Positions 9,121 to 19,200 of a DNA stretch of 64,000 nucleotides are shown here, in pieces. Made by a program: the position numbers and the translations under genes. The DNA is from Pseudidiomarina planktonica (GTDB lineage Bacteria > Pseudomonadota > Gammaproteobacteria > Enterobacterales > Alteromonadaceae): positions 248,001 to 312,000 of the forward strand of contig NZ_FXWH01000001.1 in the NCBI RefSeq assembly GCF_900177775.1, in the 5' to 3' direction. Numbering within the stretch: position 1 is the stretch's first letter; the number at the start of each line of letters is the position of its first letter. A model generated the notes under the pieces. The model saw only the letters and a program-made list of their open reading frames with translations. It did no database searches and was not told the origin of the DNA.

Positions 9121-10059
9121 GTGAGTTCAACAGAAGAAAAGCCCGTTTACGTGATTGGTGCTGGTGCTATCGGCTTCCCCCTGGCGGCTTGCTTAACTCT
9201 TGCCGGTCGCTCGGTGATTGCTGTGCGTAGCAGTCGCAGCGATATTTCGTCCAGTGTGGTGGCGATTACTATGCATCACAATGGCCGTCCGGTAAGTGTT
9301 GCAGTAAAAACCATTTCGTTAAATAAGCTGCCAAAACTTGATGGCATCGTGGTTATTGCTTCTAAGTCGTACGCCAATAAAACCATTGCCGATGCTCTGA
9401 AAGAAAAATCGGTTAAGGGCCCTATTATAGTGATGCAAAATGGCATTGGTGTTGAGCAGGCATTTATTGATGCCGGTTTTACCAATATTTATCGCTGTGT
9501 ACTGTACCTAACCAGTCAGTCTTATTCCGAATATGATTTCAGCGTAACGCCGGTAAGGCCGTCGCCCGTAGGCATAGTAAATGGCAATGAATTTGAACTG
9601 TCTAGCTGCATAACCAAGCTTCATACCGACGAGTTTCCATTCTGTCGCCAGCCAAACATTCATCGTGAAGTTTGGAAGAAAACCATAGTAAATGTGGCCT
9701 TTAACTCCATTTGCCCGCTGCTGGGTGTCGATAATGGCATCTTTGTTCGCGACACCAGTGCAGCACAGTTGGCGCGTGAGCTTGTGCAGGAATGTTTGCT
9801 GCTGCTCAGCAAGCTTGCCATCGATCTGGATGAAGCCGAGCTAATGACCCAAATCATGACTATTAGCAGTCGCTCCGATGGGCTCTACATTTCCACGCTG
9901 CAAGACATAAACACCGGCCGGCCTACTGAAATAGAGTTCTTGAACCTGGAGATTGCACGCATTGCGCGGGCGCTTAGTCCTAGTCTTGAATTACCGAAAA
10001 TTGAGTTGCTTGGCAACATGATTGCAGCGAAGTCGCAACTGGGGCTTAAGGTTAAGTAA
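9121..10059 (+). CDS. ketopantoate reductase-family protein (ApbA/PanE-like)
   Basis: A 312-aa NAD(P)-dependent reductase. The N-terminal Rossmann motif is VYVIGAGAIGFPLAACLTLA, then IVMQNGIGVE (the PanE substrate-site asparagine region), then a C-terminal helical domain with EVWKKTIVNVAFNSICPLLG, where the lysine matches the catalytic position in PanE. The usual product is pantoate in coenzyme A synthesis, but many ApbA paralogues have other substrates. I chose GTG 9121, with AGGAG 9 bases upstream; GTG 9103 is in frame too. Confidence 0.8.
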   Translation: MSSTEEKPVYVIGAGAIGFPLAACLTLAGRSVIAVRSSRSDISSSVVAITMHHNGRPVSVAVKTISLNKLPKLDGIVVIASKSYANKTIADALKEKSVKGPIIVMQNGIGVEQAFIDAGFTNIYRCVLYLTSQSYSEYDFSVTPVRPSPVGIVNGNEFELSSCITKLHTDEFPFCRQPNIHREVWKKTIVNVAFNSICPLLGVDNGIFVRDTSAAQLARELVQECLLLLSKLAIDLDEAELMTQIMTISSRSDGLYISTLQDINTGRPTEIEFLNLEIARIARALSPSLELPKIELLGNMIAAKSQLGLKVK

Positions 10060-10088
10060 GCAACAAATAGATGCAGGAGCCGGTAGTT

Positions 10089-10628
10089 ATGACCACGTGT
10101 GAAATTTTAAAATTTAAGAGCCAGTACAATATTTGGATGAATCATCAGCTTTATGAAATCTGCACAGAATTAACCGACAGTCAGCGTAAGCGCGATCTTG
10201 GTGCTTTTTTTAAGTCTATTCACGGCACTTTTAATCATATTTACCTGGTAGATACCTTATGGCTCTCGCGCTGTAATGACAGCGTTCTTCGCGTTGGTAA
10301 GTCGCTGGGCGATGAAGTATTCAGTGATTTCGAAACCTTGCACTTGGCTCACACCGCACTATCACAGCAGCTCAGCCAGTTCGTTGAAGGCTTAAGTGAA
10401 TCCGATTTAGACGAATCCGTAACTTACAACAGCATGCAATCTGGCAAGCAAAAATCACTACCACTCGGGTTATTGTTATTTCATTTGTTTAATCATCAAA
10501 CGCATCATCGCGGTCAGCTTACCGCCATGATTTCGCAGTATGTGGATGACTTCGGTAGTACCGATATGATTTTCATGCCCCTGGCTGAAGTGTTCTTTAA
10601 AACCCCAGTTGAGGAATTTACGTTATGA
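10089..10628 (+). CDS. DinB-family metal-binding protein
   Basis: A 179-aa four-helix-bundle protein of the DinB/YfiT superfamily. The metal ligands are visible: a histidine in FFKSIHGTFNHIYLVDTLWL and a C-terminal pair in HLFNHQTHHRGQLTAMI, the HxxxHRGQ signature. Members include thiol-dependent transferases. ATG 10089 has AGGAG 9 bases upstream. The stop codon overlaps the next ATG (ATGA), which indicates translational coupling with the thioesterase. Confidence 0.85.
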   Translation: MTTCEILKFKSQYNIWMNHQLYEICTELTDSQRKRDLGAFFKSIHGTFNHIYLVDTLWLSRCNDSVLRVGKSLGDEVFSDFETLHLAHTALSQQLSQFVEGLSESDLDESVTYNSMQSGKQKSLPLGLLLFHLFNHQTHHRGQLTAMISQYVDDFGSTDMIFMPLAEVFFKTPVEEFTL

Positions 10629-11104
10629 GTGGAAAAACACTGTCAGTGCTCGACTACCTGAACAAACTGGTTGCTGGCCATCTTCAACCCGGCGATAAAA
10701 CCCACATGCTGTATCCAACTGCCATATCGCAAACCTTGAAAATGCGAATTGTGGACGTAGGCGAGGGAATAGCGACCATAGAAATGGATACCGACCCCGA
10801 CATTCACGGTAATCAGCAGGGAACTGTTCATGGCGGTTTACTGGCGGAATTGGCCGACGCGGCAATAGGCACCGCACATTCTACCTTAATGAGTGAAACC
10901 GAGTCGTTCACTAGTATTGAGCTGAAAATGAATTACTTCCGGCCAGTTTGGACCAATCGACTGAAGGCTATTGCGCGACCCGTGCAGTCGGGCCGCACTA
11001 TTACGCATTACCAATGCCAGATCGTTCGCGATGATGGCAAGGTTGCGGCACTGGCTAGCAGCGTCGTTATGACACTGCGAGGCGAAAAAGCTGCAGGGCG
11101 TTAA
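10625..11104 (+). CDS. PaaI-family hotdog thioesterase
   Basis: A 159-aa hotdog-fold acyl-CoA thioesterase. The family signature is NQQGTVHGGLLAELADAAIG, and the second half carries SIELKMNYFRPV and the end strand ALASSVVMTL. It is translationally coupled to the DinB gene by an ATGA overlap. Its 3' end overlaps the convergent DoxX gene by 4 bases. Confidence 0.88.
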   Translation: MSGKTLSVLDYLNKLVAGHLQPGDKTHMLYPTAISQTLKMRIVDVGEGIATIEMDTDPDIHGNQQGTVHGGLLAELADAAIGTAHSTLMSETESFTSIELKMNYFRPVWTNRLKAIARPVQSGRTITHYQCQIVRDDGKVAALASSVVMTLRGEKAAGR

Positions 11105-11568
11105 TTCGCTTTCGTTTTTTTGATAGCAGCATAAATAACACCAATGAGTAGTGCCTGAATAAAGGTACGTAAAAATAGGGGCGTTGCTGGCCGATCATTA
11201 AATGGAATGTCATTCAGTGCCGCATTTATATTGGCCGGGAACACGCAGATAAGAAACAGGATTAAACAAATACCGGTGAGTTTTGCGAAGCGGGGAACAA
11301 GTATGCCAATGGCACCGGCAAACTCAAGCAGGCCCGTGGCATAAATAATCCACATCTGTTTTGGCACCGGGCTGGGCAGCATGGCCAGCATGTCGTGTTT
11401 CAACTCGGTGAAGTGGGCAATGCCAGTAGTGACAAACACAACCGCTACCGACAGACGTAAACTGTGCTGCCAGGTCAGTTCAGAGGCAAACTGCCAGTGC
11501 GGTGTGAGCAGCCTTCGACAGGCTTCGAATACAGGTATCGCTATGAGCAATATATATAAAACAATCAT
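11101..11568 (-). CDS. DoxX-family membrane protein
   Basis: A 155-aa inner-membrane protein with about four transmembrane segments. The GIAHF motif in the second segment and ATGLLEFAGAIGIL in the third are typical of DoxX/DoxD-like proteins. Conserved charged residues are few, and the function in this subgroup is not established. It is convergent with the thioesterase and divergent from the alpha/beta hydrolase at 11665. Confidence 0.8.
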   Translation of the reverse strand: MIVLYILLIAIPVFEACRRLLTPHWQFASELTWQHSLRLSVAVVFVTTGIAHFTELKHDMLAMLPSPVPKQMWIIYATGLLEFAGAIGILVPRFAKLTGICLILFLICVFPANINAALNDIPFNDRPATPLFLRTFIQALLIGVIYAAIKKTKAN

Positions 11569-11664
11569 GTTCTTTCCTTTTTCAAGTTAACAGTGTTAAT
11601 ATTGGTTATTGTATAAGCGCATTTAAAAAAGTAAATGTGAATTTTAGAAACAGGTAGGCAAATT

Positions 11665-12492
11665 ATGTTGCTCAAATTATTCCGATTCGGTTTCAATTGC
11701 TACGCACGACTATTTCCGGTGCGCGCCCGCGAAAGCGCGCGTAAGCTTTTAATGACGCCGCGCCTGAGCAATAAGCCACTGCGAGAGCTTAACGACTTGC
11801 CAAATCCTGAGGCCTCACCCCTGGCTAGCGGCGGCATGTTATACAGTTGGTATGGGGGTAATAAAACAGCGGTGTTTCTGCATGGTTGGGAGGGTAACTA
11901 CCTGCAGTTTCAGCCGTTATTCCGGAAACTATACACGAAGGGGTGGAGTGTTCACTCAATTGCTGCGCCTGGGCATAAAGGTGCGAAAGAATCTGAGTCG
12001 CACCCAATTAAATTCTTAGATAGCTTGCAGGAAGTGGCGAAGCGTTTAGACAACATTGATTTGCTTGTTGGCTATTCTATGGGGGCTGGCGTTTCCGCTG
12101 CGCTTGGGGCTGATTCCGGCGATTCGACCCTAAGCTTACCAAAGAAAATGGTACTTATTGCACCACCATCATCATTTCAGAATGTATTGCAGCGCTTTTG
12201 CCAATTTATCGGCTTGCCGGGTTCACACCAACAGGCTTTTATAAGTTATGTGAGTGACTATGTGAAGCGTCCGGTTAGCGAGCTGGACTTACTTGTTGCA
12301 GGCCAACAGATAACAGCAAAAACCTTGGTTATACATGATTATGCAGACAAAGAGATTCCACACGATGAGGGACATGCGCTCGCTAAGGCCATTCCTGCCG
12401 GAGAGTGTATGAGCACGATTGGCTTTGGGCATCGCCGAGTTCTAAAGGCTGACTCTGTGATTGCGAAGATCGTTGAGTTTGCGAACACCTAG
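11665..12492 (+). CDS. alpha/beta hydrolase
   Basis: A 275-aa alpha/beta hydrolase. The oxyanion strand is AVFLHGWEGN, the nucleophile elbow is LVGYSMGAG (Ser in GYSMG), an acid is in LVIHDYADKEIPHDEG, and the catalytic His is in STIGFGHRRVL. There is no clear signal peptide. AGGTAGG lies upstream of the ATG. The substrate cannot be told. Confidence 0.85.
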   Translation: MLLKLFRFGFNCYARLFPVRARESARKLLMTPRLSNKPLRELNDLPNPEASPLASGGMLYSWYGGNKTAVFLHGWEGNYLQFQPLFRKLYTKGWSVHSIAAPGHKGAKESESHPIKFLDSLQEVAKRLDNIDLLVGYSMGAGVSAALGADSGDSTLSLPKKMVLIAPPSSFQNVLQRFCQFIGLPGSHQQAFISYVSDYVKRPVSELDLLVAGQQITAKTLVIHDYADKEIPHDEGHALAKAIPAGECMSTIGFGHRRVLKADSVIAKIVEFANT

Positions 12493-12599
12493 TCCGAGCT
12501 GCGCTGTCGGCAAATAGCTACAGAAGAAGCATCCTTTCACCGCTAGTTTGGCTGGGGCAAACTATTTAGTCTGGTAGTTTTAGCCAACAAGGATGTGGC

Positions 12600-13453
12600 A
12601 TGAAACTCGCAACGGTGTTTACCAGAGCGGTGCAGGGTATTAGCGCGCCGCAAGTAACCGTAGAAGTGAACCTATCCGACGGTTTACCAGCTTTTACTAT
12701 TGTAGGAATGCCCGAAGCTTCGGTACGGGAAGCCCGTGACCGGGTGAAAACGGCCTTAGTAAACGCTGGCTTCGATTTTCCTGCGGCCACTAAAATAATG
12801 GTAAATATGGCGCCTGCCGATGTTCCCAAGCAGGGCGCGCGCTACGATCTCGCTATTGCCATTGGCATTTTGGTGGCTTCAAACCAGCTCCCTGAAGCTG
12901 CGGTTGCAGGTCGTGAATTTTATGGCGAGCTTACTTTAACCGGTGATTTACGCGGGGTACCGGGAGTGCTTCCAGCCGTTATCGCCTGTCGCGATGAAGG
13001 TCGCGAAGCCGTTATTCCGCAGGCAAATCAAGCCGAAGCCAGCGTGCTGAAACAACAAGAATGTGTAGCAGGTATTAGCCTGGCCGATGTTTATGAGCAT
13101 CTTCATGGGCGGCATCCGTTGCCATTTATCAAGCCGCTGGCCGAGCAAAAAGACTATGACTACTTTGGCGATATTGCCGATGTTGTTGGGCAGCAGCAGG
13201 CGAAACGTGCGCTGTTATTAGCGGCGGCAGGTGGGCATCATTTACTCTTTGTGGGGCCGCCTGGCACCGGCAAAACCATGCTGGCGCAGCGCTTGCTAGG
13301 GTTACTGCCCGCGCTGTCAGAAACTCAGGCGCTGGAAGTGGCAGCGTTGCGATCCGTAAGTGGTCAACCCTTTGAACCTAAGCACTGGCGTCAGCGAAGT
13401 TGCCGAGCACCGCATCATAGTTGTTCGGCGGCCGCACTGGTTGGTGGTGGTTC
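12600..13453 (+). pseudogene. comM: comM (yifB) 5' half, split by transposon
   Basis: This is the first 284 codons of ComM, a hexameric AAA+ Mg-chelatase-like helicase that promotes branch migration of incoming DNA in natural transformation. Visible parts are the Lon-like N-terminal domain and the Walker A motif HHLLFVGPPGTGKTML. The reading frame is cut inside VGGGS, before the Walker B motif, by the Tn7-like element at 13454. The open frame runs on to 13505 through transposon DNA. Joining to 43433-44105 gives 1527 bases, exactly 509 codons including stop, so there is no other lesion in length. The split protein should not have ATPase function. Confidence 0.96.
13449..13453. repeat. target site duplication, left copy (GGTTC)
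   Basis: Five bases of comM, GGTTC, lie directly before the element and recur at 43428-43432 directly after it. Five-base duplication is the known size for Tn7-family insertion. Confidence 0.95.
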
Positions 13454-13495
13454 TGTCAATTCCCATAATAAATGCAAATTTCCCATAATAAGCGC
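13454..13495. repeat. transposon left end: terminal repeat plus one internal copy
   Basis: The 22-bp terminal repeat occupies 13454-13475. A second, related copy follows at about 13477-13495, sharing TTCCCATAATAA. These are expected TnsB binding sites. The left end has two recognisable sites and the right end more, the same asymmetry seen in Tn7-like elements. Confidence 0.88.
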
Positions 13496-13865
13496 AAATA
13501 AATGATTTTGAACGACTATCGAATAGAAGGTATTAAAATCAGTGGGATATCTCATCTCGTTAGCAATAGCTACGTGCTGAGTGGTTTAGTTTCTAAATGG
13601 AACTAACCGACTCCCGTAGCTTCGACTAAAGGCTCAACATTATGACGACCAGTCTTGTCATGTTCTACTCAATGCCTGGAATATGACTAACCAGCCATGC
13701 TTTAGGCTTTGGTTCCGTTCATAACTGACCTTTATGGCAACGATAGTGCGACACCTGTATTTGAGAATAAAAAAAATTTCCGGAAAAAGCTTATGACGCT
13801 GAGTGCCATTACTGTTGAGCGAATATCATCTTTACTGCTAAAGACTGATAATTAGATTTTGCATT
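13496..13865. other. left-end non-coding stretch
   Basis: About 370 bases just inside the left end. I see no convincing coding frame, RNA gene or further clear TnsB site. It is probably non-coding DNA between the end and the cargo. Confidence 0.4.
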
Positions 13866-14009
13866 ATGTTGTATAAGTATTGGATAGTAGCTTCTTCACG
13901 GCATGACAACATGCTGAATGACGGGGAGCTTTTTGGTATTTTCGATAATCTAGAGCGTGAACGATACAAAAGTCTAAAAGACTTAGTTGGTGTTGTTCGC
14001 AATAGATAG
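13866..14009 (+). CDS. small ORF or gene remnant
   Basis: An ATG-started frame of 47 codons with protein-like composition (WIVASSRHDN, then GIFDNLERERYKSLKDLVGV). There is no obvious ribosome binding site, and it is much shorter than most cargo genes, so it may be the surviving end of an older cargo gene. I do not recognise it. Confidence 0.25.
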   Translation: MLYKYWIVASSRHDNMLNDGELFGIFDNLERERYKSLKDLVGVVRNR

Positions 14010-14073
14010 ATGAACTGAATCGCAGCGCTTTTTGCTAGGATAAGATTTCCACATAAATAATTGGAGAATTCAG

Positions 14074-15186
14074 ATGCCTTTGACGGCGTATTCAAGAACC
14101 GAAGAAAGAGAGGTCGATGTTAATCAAGTCTTGAATCTCCTGTCGCTTCGGTATGGGACACAATACCCGGTAAAATCGAATGAAATACCAGAGAAGTGGA
14201 GGACATTTCTCCGAACCGATATTGAATGCCCATGTTGTTTTGTTACTGGCGTAGATGTTGTTCAAGAAAGCATCTCCAAAACCTCTCAGAAGGTAGTAAG
14301 GCAGGGCTATTTTAGGTTTTCCTCTCCTGGTCACAAACCAGAGTGTGATTTTGCCAAAAATGATTCTCTTGGTTTTATTCCTGAAAATCTAGTTGCTTTC
14401 GGCACAGAAAGATCAAACCTTACTAGAGTTATTAGAGAGCTGGTTTGCAAGGGAATACAAAACAGAGCATTTAGCCAAAAATCCATTCGAGATATGCGAG
14501 AATGGTTTTTCCAGAAAAAAGTAACTGCCTTATTATATGTGGATCTTGACCCACACCTTCCTAACTGGCTGAAGAATCTGCATTATACCGCTTTACCAGC
14601 GGTGAATTCGGTCAGTATACCTCTGTCAGCCAAAATTGTGGCCATGCCAGGCTTCGACTGGAAATACGCAGCAAAGAGGGTTTTAGCTACACGCCATAAA
14701 TCTACTTTAGAGACTATCCAGAATAAGCGTCTCTGGCTTCACGAACTCTCAACTCGTGTTGAATCATTAGCAAAACGCTATAGTGGCGAGAATGTTTTTG
14801 ATCCAACCGCGCTCAAAGCTGAGTATATTCAGAGCATTTCGCTTGCGAAATTTATATCCGCTAATTACGGGCCTTTGGTGTCGGCAAACAAAAAGAGGAA
14901 TGGTGAGGTCGCTAGTTGTGTACTTGCACTATCAGCACTTCTTTTATTTGTAAAAGATTGGGATTTAGCTAAGGCAGCAGATCTGTTTGCATCGATTTCG
15001 AGTTCCTCAGAGAGTTTCGACCCTGATCTCGGCAACGTGATGGGTCTGAATCCGTTCCATGACTTCAAGGCATGGGAGATGTTGAAGATACTTCAAGAGA
15101 GTGGGTTGACTGTTCCCGACGAACTTTCTCCTATCGACGAGTTAAGCCAGATAGAGAGCGACCTCCGTGAACAATTCCAGACTTAG
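14074..15186 (+). CDS. cargo protein with Cys/His cluster, unknown function
   Basis: A 370-aa soluble protein, unrecognised. Near the N-terminus it has ECPCC (residues 51-55) and GHKPEC (86-91), which together could form one zinc site. The rest is mainly helical, with an acidic C-terminus. A GGAG site precedes the ATG. It is the first substantial cargo gene and is transcribed toward the convergent reverse transcriptase module. The position suggests a single-gene defence factor or a regulator; neither is shown. Confidence 0.6.
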   Translation: MPLTAYSRTEEREVDVNQVLNLLSLRYGTQYPVKSNEIPEKWRTFLRTDIECPCCFVTGVDVVQESISKTSQKVVRQGYFRFSSPGHKPECDFAKNDSLGFIPENLVAFGTERSNLTRVIRELVCKGIQNRAFSQKSIRDMREWFFQKKVTALLYVDLDPHLPNWLKNLHYTALPAVNSVSIPLSAKIVAMPGFDWKYAAKRVLATRHKSTLETIQNKRLWLHELSTRVESLAKRYSGENVFDPTALKAEYIQSISLAKFISANYGPLVSANKKRNGEVASCVLALSALLLFVKDWDLAKAADLFASISSSSESFDPDLGNVMGLNPFHDFKAWEMLKILQESGLTVPDELSPIDELSQIESDLREQFQT

Positions 15187-15433
15187 AGTCAAATTCCACA
15201 ATGGATGGTGTGTGTTATTTGACACCTTTAAATGTATGGCCAGTGTATATGAAGTACTCTACCCCACTTGACCCAATTTAATGGAAATTTCATCGATATC
15301 GTGGCCCTATTCTTAGGGAGGGTCACTATTGATAGACTCTCATTTTAAGAATTTCTCGCAGAATGAATTGAACTGTTGCTTTTGAAATAACCGGAACTGC
15401 TCCAGCAAGTAGCGAGGGGTAAATGTTAACCCC

Positions 15434-15778
15434 TCAAAAATATGTCTGCAAAAGGACTCGACTGCTTTTACGAGTTAAAAGTTCAGTACACATAGGTAGC
15501 GAGAGGAATACCCTCAAACCTAGCAGAAAAAGAGTGGATCGAAAGTAGACTGAATTGACGCCTCTCAAAATGGATGTTTTGATTTTATTCAAGTTTCTTG
15601 TGGTCAAATTATTTATACTTTCGTTCATAGATAGTACCTCGGTATTTTCTGTGGAGATTCGAACTCCAAAGTGATTGTTAAAGTGAATTGTTAAGTCATA
15701 TGGGGCAACAGAAACCGCCAGTATATTAGTTAAAAATTCGAACCACTCTCCCACGCTACCTATATGTACTGTCACCAA
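15434..15778 (-). CDS. small ORF downstream of the RT gene, tentative
   Basis: A frame of 114 codons opening with TTG then GTG (15778/15775). The first 70 residues look protein-like (GSVGEWFEFLTNILAVSVAPYDL is cut here to GEWFEFLTNILAVSV), and a hydrophobic stretch (STLFLLGLRVFLSL) near the end could span a membrane. No strong ribosome binding site is visible. It lies 46 bases after the 15824-15994 gene in the same direction. It could be an accessory to the RT-nitrilase, or chance. Confidence 0.3.
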   Translation of the reverse strand: MVTVHIGSVGEWFEFLTNILAVSVAPYDLTIHFNNHFGVRISTENTEVLSMNESINNLTTRNLNKIKTSILRGVNSVYFRSTLFLLGLRVFLSLPMCTELLTRKSSRVLLQTYF

Positions 15779-15823
15779 CTATTTTAACATTAATATCGAA
15801 TTATTAAACGCGCCTATGTTTAA

Positions 15824-15994
15824 TTAGCCTGTCGATTCGCCGGTTGAATTTAACAGTTCCTCGTTGCGGTGAATCTCTTCAGACAAGTCGTGTATTTTAC
15901 TCTCTGCGTTACTGTAAGCCCATTGCCAAACGCGTCTGATTTTCTTTAGCTCATCAATATATTCAATTAACTCGCCGCTCGACTTTTTCGTCAT
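15824..15994 (-). CDS. small helical protein behind the RT-nitrilase gene
   Basis: A 56-aa, highly charged, helical protein (SGELIEYIDELKKIRRVWQW, then SKIHDLSEEIHRNEELLNS), probably a short coiled coil. I chose ATG 15994, which has GGGAAA upstream; the frame extends to a TTG at 16084. It lies 245 bases downstream of the RT-nitrilase gene on the same strand. Some described type 1 DRT loci carry a second small gene; whether this is one cannot be decided by eye. Confidence 0.45.
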   Translation of the reverse strand: MTKKSSGELIEYIDELKKIRRVWQWAYSNAESKIHDLSEEIHRNEELLNSTGESTG

Positions 15995-16238
15995 GATTAG
16001 TTTCCCATTCAGAGTATTCTTCGTCCTATTATATGATTTTATGGCTCGAGCTGCCTTACCCCGCGTGTACGTAATATCTGACAATGTTGTAGGAAATGAG
16101 GCTCTGAACTAACGACGCCGAGATCTACTACCAATTGAAGGGTTTAAGATAGCGTGAATTACGCCAAGTCCTTCGAAAGGGCTCCGACGTATTTAAAATC
16201 CGCAGCCTGCTGTGACGACTCTTAACTTACATCGTTTT

Positions 16239-19200
16239 TTATCTATGTTTTCTTTTACGTCTTATTACTGTCGCTCGGACGCGGTCCCGCTCGAATCCGG
16301 CTGGCCGAGATTTAACTTGCTTGTACTCTTCCACCTTCCTAGTAAATGCGTCTAAATCTATATCTGCCATGTTGATAGCAATCTGTCCGGAACCGTGGAC
16401 GTGAGCAATTATCTTGTCGTAGGGTTGTTTGTATGGAGCTTGGATTGTAGAACCGCCGTAAATGCCAATATTTGCTATGACGACATGTTGGTACATATGC
16501 CAGTGCAAAGCTTTGGCCATATTATCGAACGTTGCGACGTCTGGGTTATAGGCTGCGACAATGAAAAGGTCTGACTTATCACGTAAGTCTGCTGATAAAT
16601 TTATATCTGTAGCATCATAGCAAATAGCGCCAGTAATCAGACGAGAGTTACCATCGTCACCGAAAACCTCTAGGAAGTGTTGGCATGGGCGGTGGGATTG
16701 CACCTCATTTGCCTTTTCTAATGGGATCAAATTTTGTTTACCTTGGTCCCGGAACATCCAAGTGCGTTCAGTACCTCTGTAATTAGGTATGAACCAACGC
16801 CCAAAATTAACTAATTTGCCATCTTTTTGGTTAAACACCATACCAGCGAAAACTATGGCCTTGGTCTTGTCCGCCAAACTTTTAATTAAATCTTGATCGT
16901 CGATATGAACCGATATCTCAGGAAAAACAATTAGATTTGCGCTCCGCTTATCTTTATTCCCAGCCGCAGAGGATCTTGTTTCTAACGTTTTATAAACTAG
17001 GCTGCAGACCGATGCAATATGCTCGCGATGAGATGCTCTAACTGTTGCTCGATTAAGCTCTATATCGTTTGTGAACCACTCTGGCTTTGGTAGTACGGGT
17101 TGAACTGTTACGATTCGGAAATTATTCAAGTCAAGATTCGGTCCCACCCGAGTTGGTAAACTAGGTACATCAGTAACTCCGCAGTACAATGAATCGAGCT
17201 TGACTATCCTATTTTCAATAACTTGAATAAGCTGCGAAATATCAGCTGCACCTGCTATATCTCTATGTTGTATCTTACTAACTTCAAAACCAGGCCATTG
17301 CAGGCACTTCATCAATAGCTCTGAAAACCAATCTGACACCGTTGCATCTTCGCCGACCATGGACTCCGGTGAGTGCATCATGGCCATACGCCTTTTAAAC
17401 CAAGTAGCCTTCACACCTTTATAAGAATCTACTTTGCTGTTGTGCCAAAGATTACCAGTATAATCTGGTGATCCAAGGATTGCGGCTCTAAGAACCATGC
17501 CTATCCAGTATACTTTTCGCTTATCTTCGTCATCGTCTATCCAGTTTGGAATAATGTATCTTGGATCTTTCGATTTATCTGACGCCACCTCATCTTTCAA
17601 TATATGAATATCAGTTGATGGTCGGTGAAGTTCATTCCATGTAGAGTCTTTTCCAAGCTTTATAGGAATTCCGTGTAACGAGATCGGGAAAAAGGCTTCG
17701 GTCGCTTTAAAATGCATAAGTAATGCTTTTGCTAGTTTCAAAAGCGAGTGTTCATAAGCGAAGATATGGTCGTTGGAAGTTATCAAGTCGAATAGAGTTT
17801 GCTTATCGCGTCGAAGTGTATGGGAGCGATATGGCCTGGCCCATTTAAATTCGTCTAATACTGGACTGTACTGCTTACGGTTTTGCTCTAGCTCAGTCCA
17901 GATATTCTCCCAAAATAAGCCACCTCTTTTTGCAAACGGAAGTAATCGGTCATTAAGTCGTCGAGTTGTTCTCTTACTTGCAATCTCTAAAAATCGTCTC
18001 GCGTAACTGTCATACTGACCTGTAATTTGACTTGCGATTTCGAATAATACCGCGGTCTGATGGCGATACTGGATATCTAACCCCGATAAAATTCGGAGAA
18101 GTTCGTTTTGTAGCGTTAGTTGTTGAATGCCGTCAAAATTTGGTGACTTACTATTATCAGAGCTTTTAAGATTTCCAACTAACGTAGGGCGATTTAAGGC
18201 CGCCAGAAGCATTAAGGCCTGACGACGGACGAATGTGGCATATTTGAACTCACGGTTAAGCGTTTTTACGGCAAATCTGGATAAGAGTTCGAGGATAGAT
18301 TTTGGTTCAAGACTACTGGGGAAATCCATTTTGTTGAAATAATATACAAAATCGACACCACAACGAAAGAGGTCTGCCAACAAGAAATTCATAATAGCTT
18401 GATTTATCGTATCGCTATTCTTTTTAGATCCACTCCTATCTGCAGCATCTGCGAAAGAACTCCGGTCAAAGATAACTTGAAGTACTGGTTCGAATAGCTT
18501 TGCATCGGGGTAGATTTCCATTGCCTTTCTAATCAACAACACTAATGAAGGGTCTGTAGTCCAGGCATGAATGAGCTTCTTTGCTAAGAGCTCATTCTCG
18601 GTATCAGCCAACAGTTCATTGTCGGTTTCACTAACCATTGATAGCGAGATGCGTCTCTTTTCTTTTACTACCGACTCGAGCCGGTTTGCGGCGAATCGCT
18701 TTAATGTATCGGCTCGTACATCATGATCATATTGGATTAACGTGTACAACTGCCGTTCATGTTTGTTACTTGGTGGGGTATTTTTTCCAGGAGCTGATGA
18801 TGGAGGTGTTAATAAACTTTCTAAAATACCTAACGTTGTATCAAGGCTATCCCGGTCATTGGGACCACTTAACTCCTGCTGAACTGATCTCAGACGGTGA
18901 GACATACTCCCAGAACTCGCCAAGTCGGCGACAGGATTTACTTTAGTTTTATCCTTGTTTATTTTTAATGTCGATCTACTCGAATTATCTAAAATCTCTT
19001 GAACAAACTTATCAACGATACCCTTTAACTCTTCCGTGTTGTTAATCTCTGCACTCACTACAAGACGTAAGTCGTCCACATAGCGGCAGTAATCATGAAG
19101 CCAAACGGATTGGGTTTTTGTAATAGGTTTATCAATCTTAGATATAATTGCCTCGTCAAACTCGATCATATAGACGTTTGCAAAAAAACCTGATGCTACT

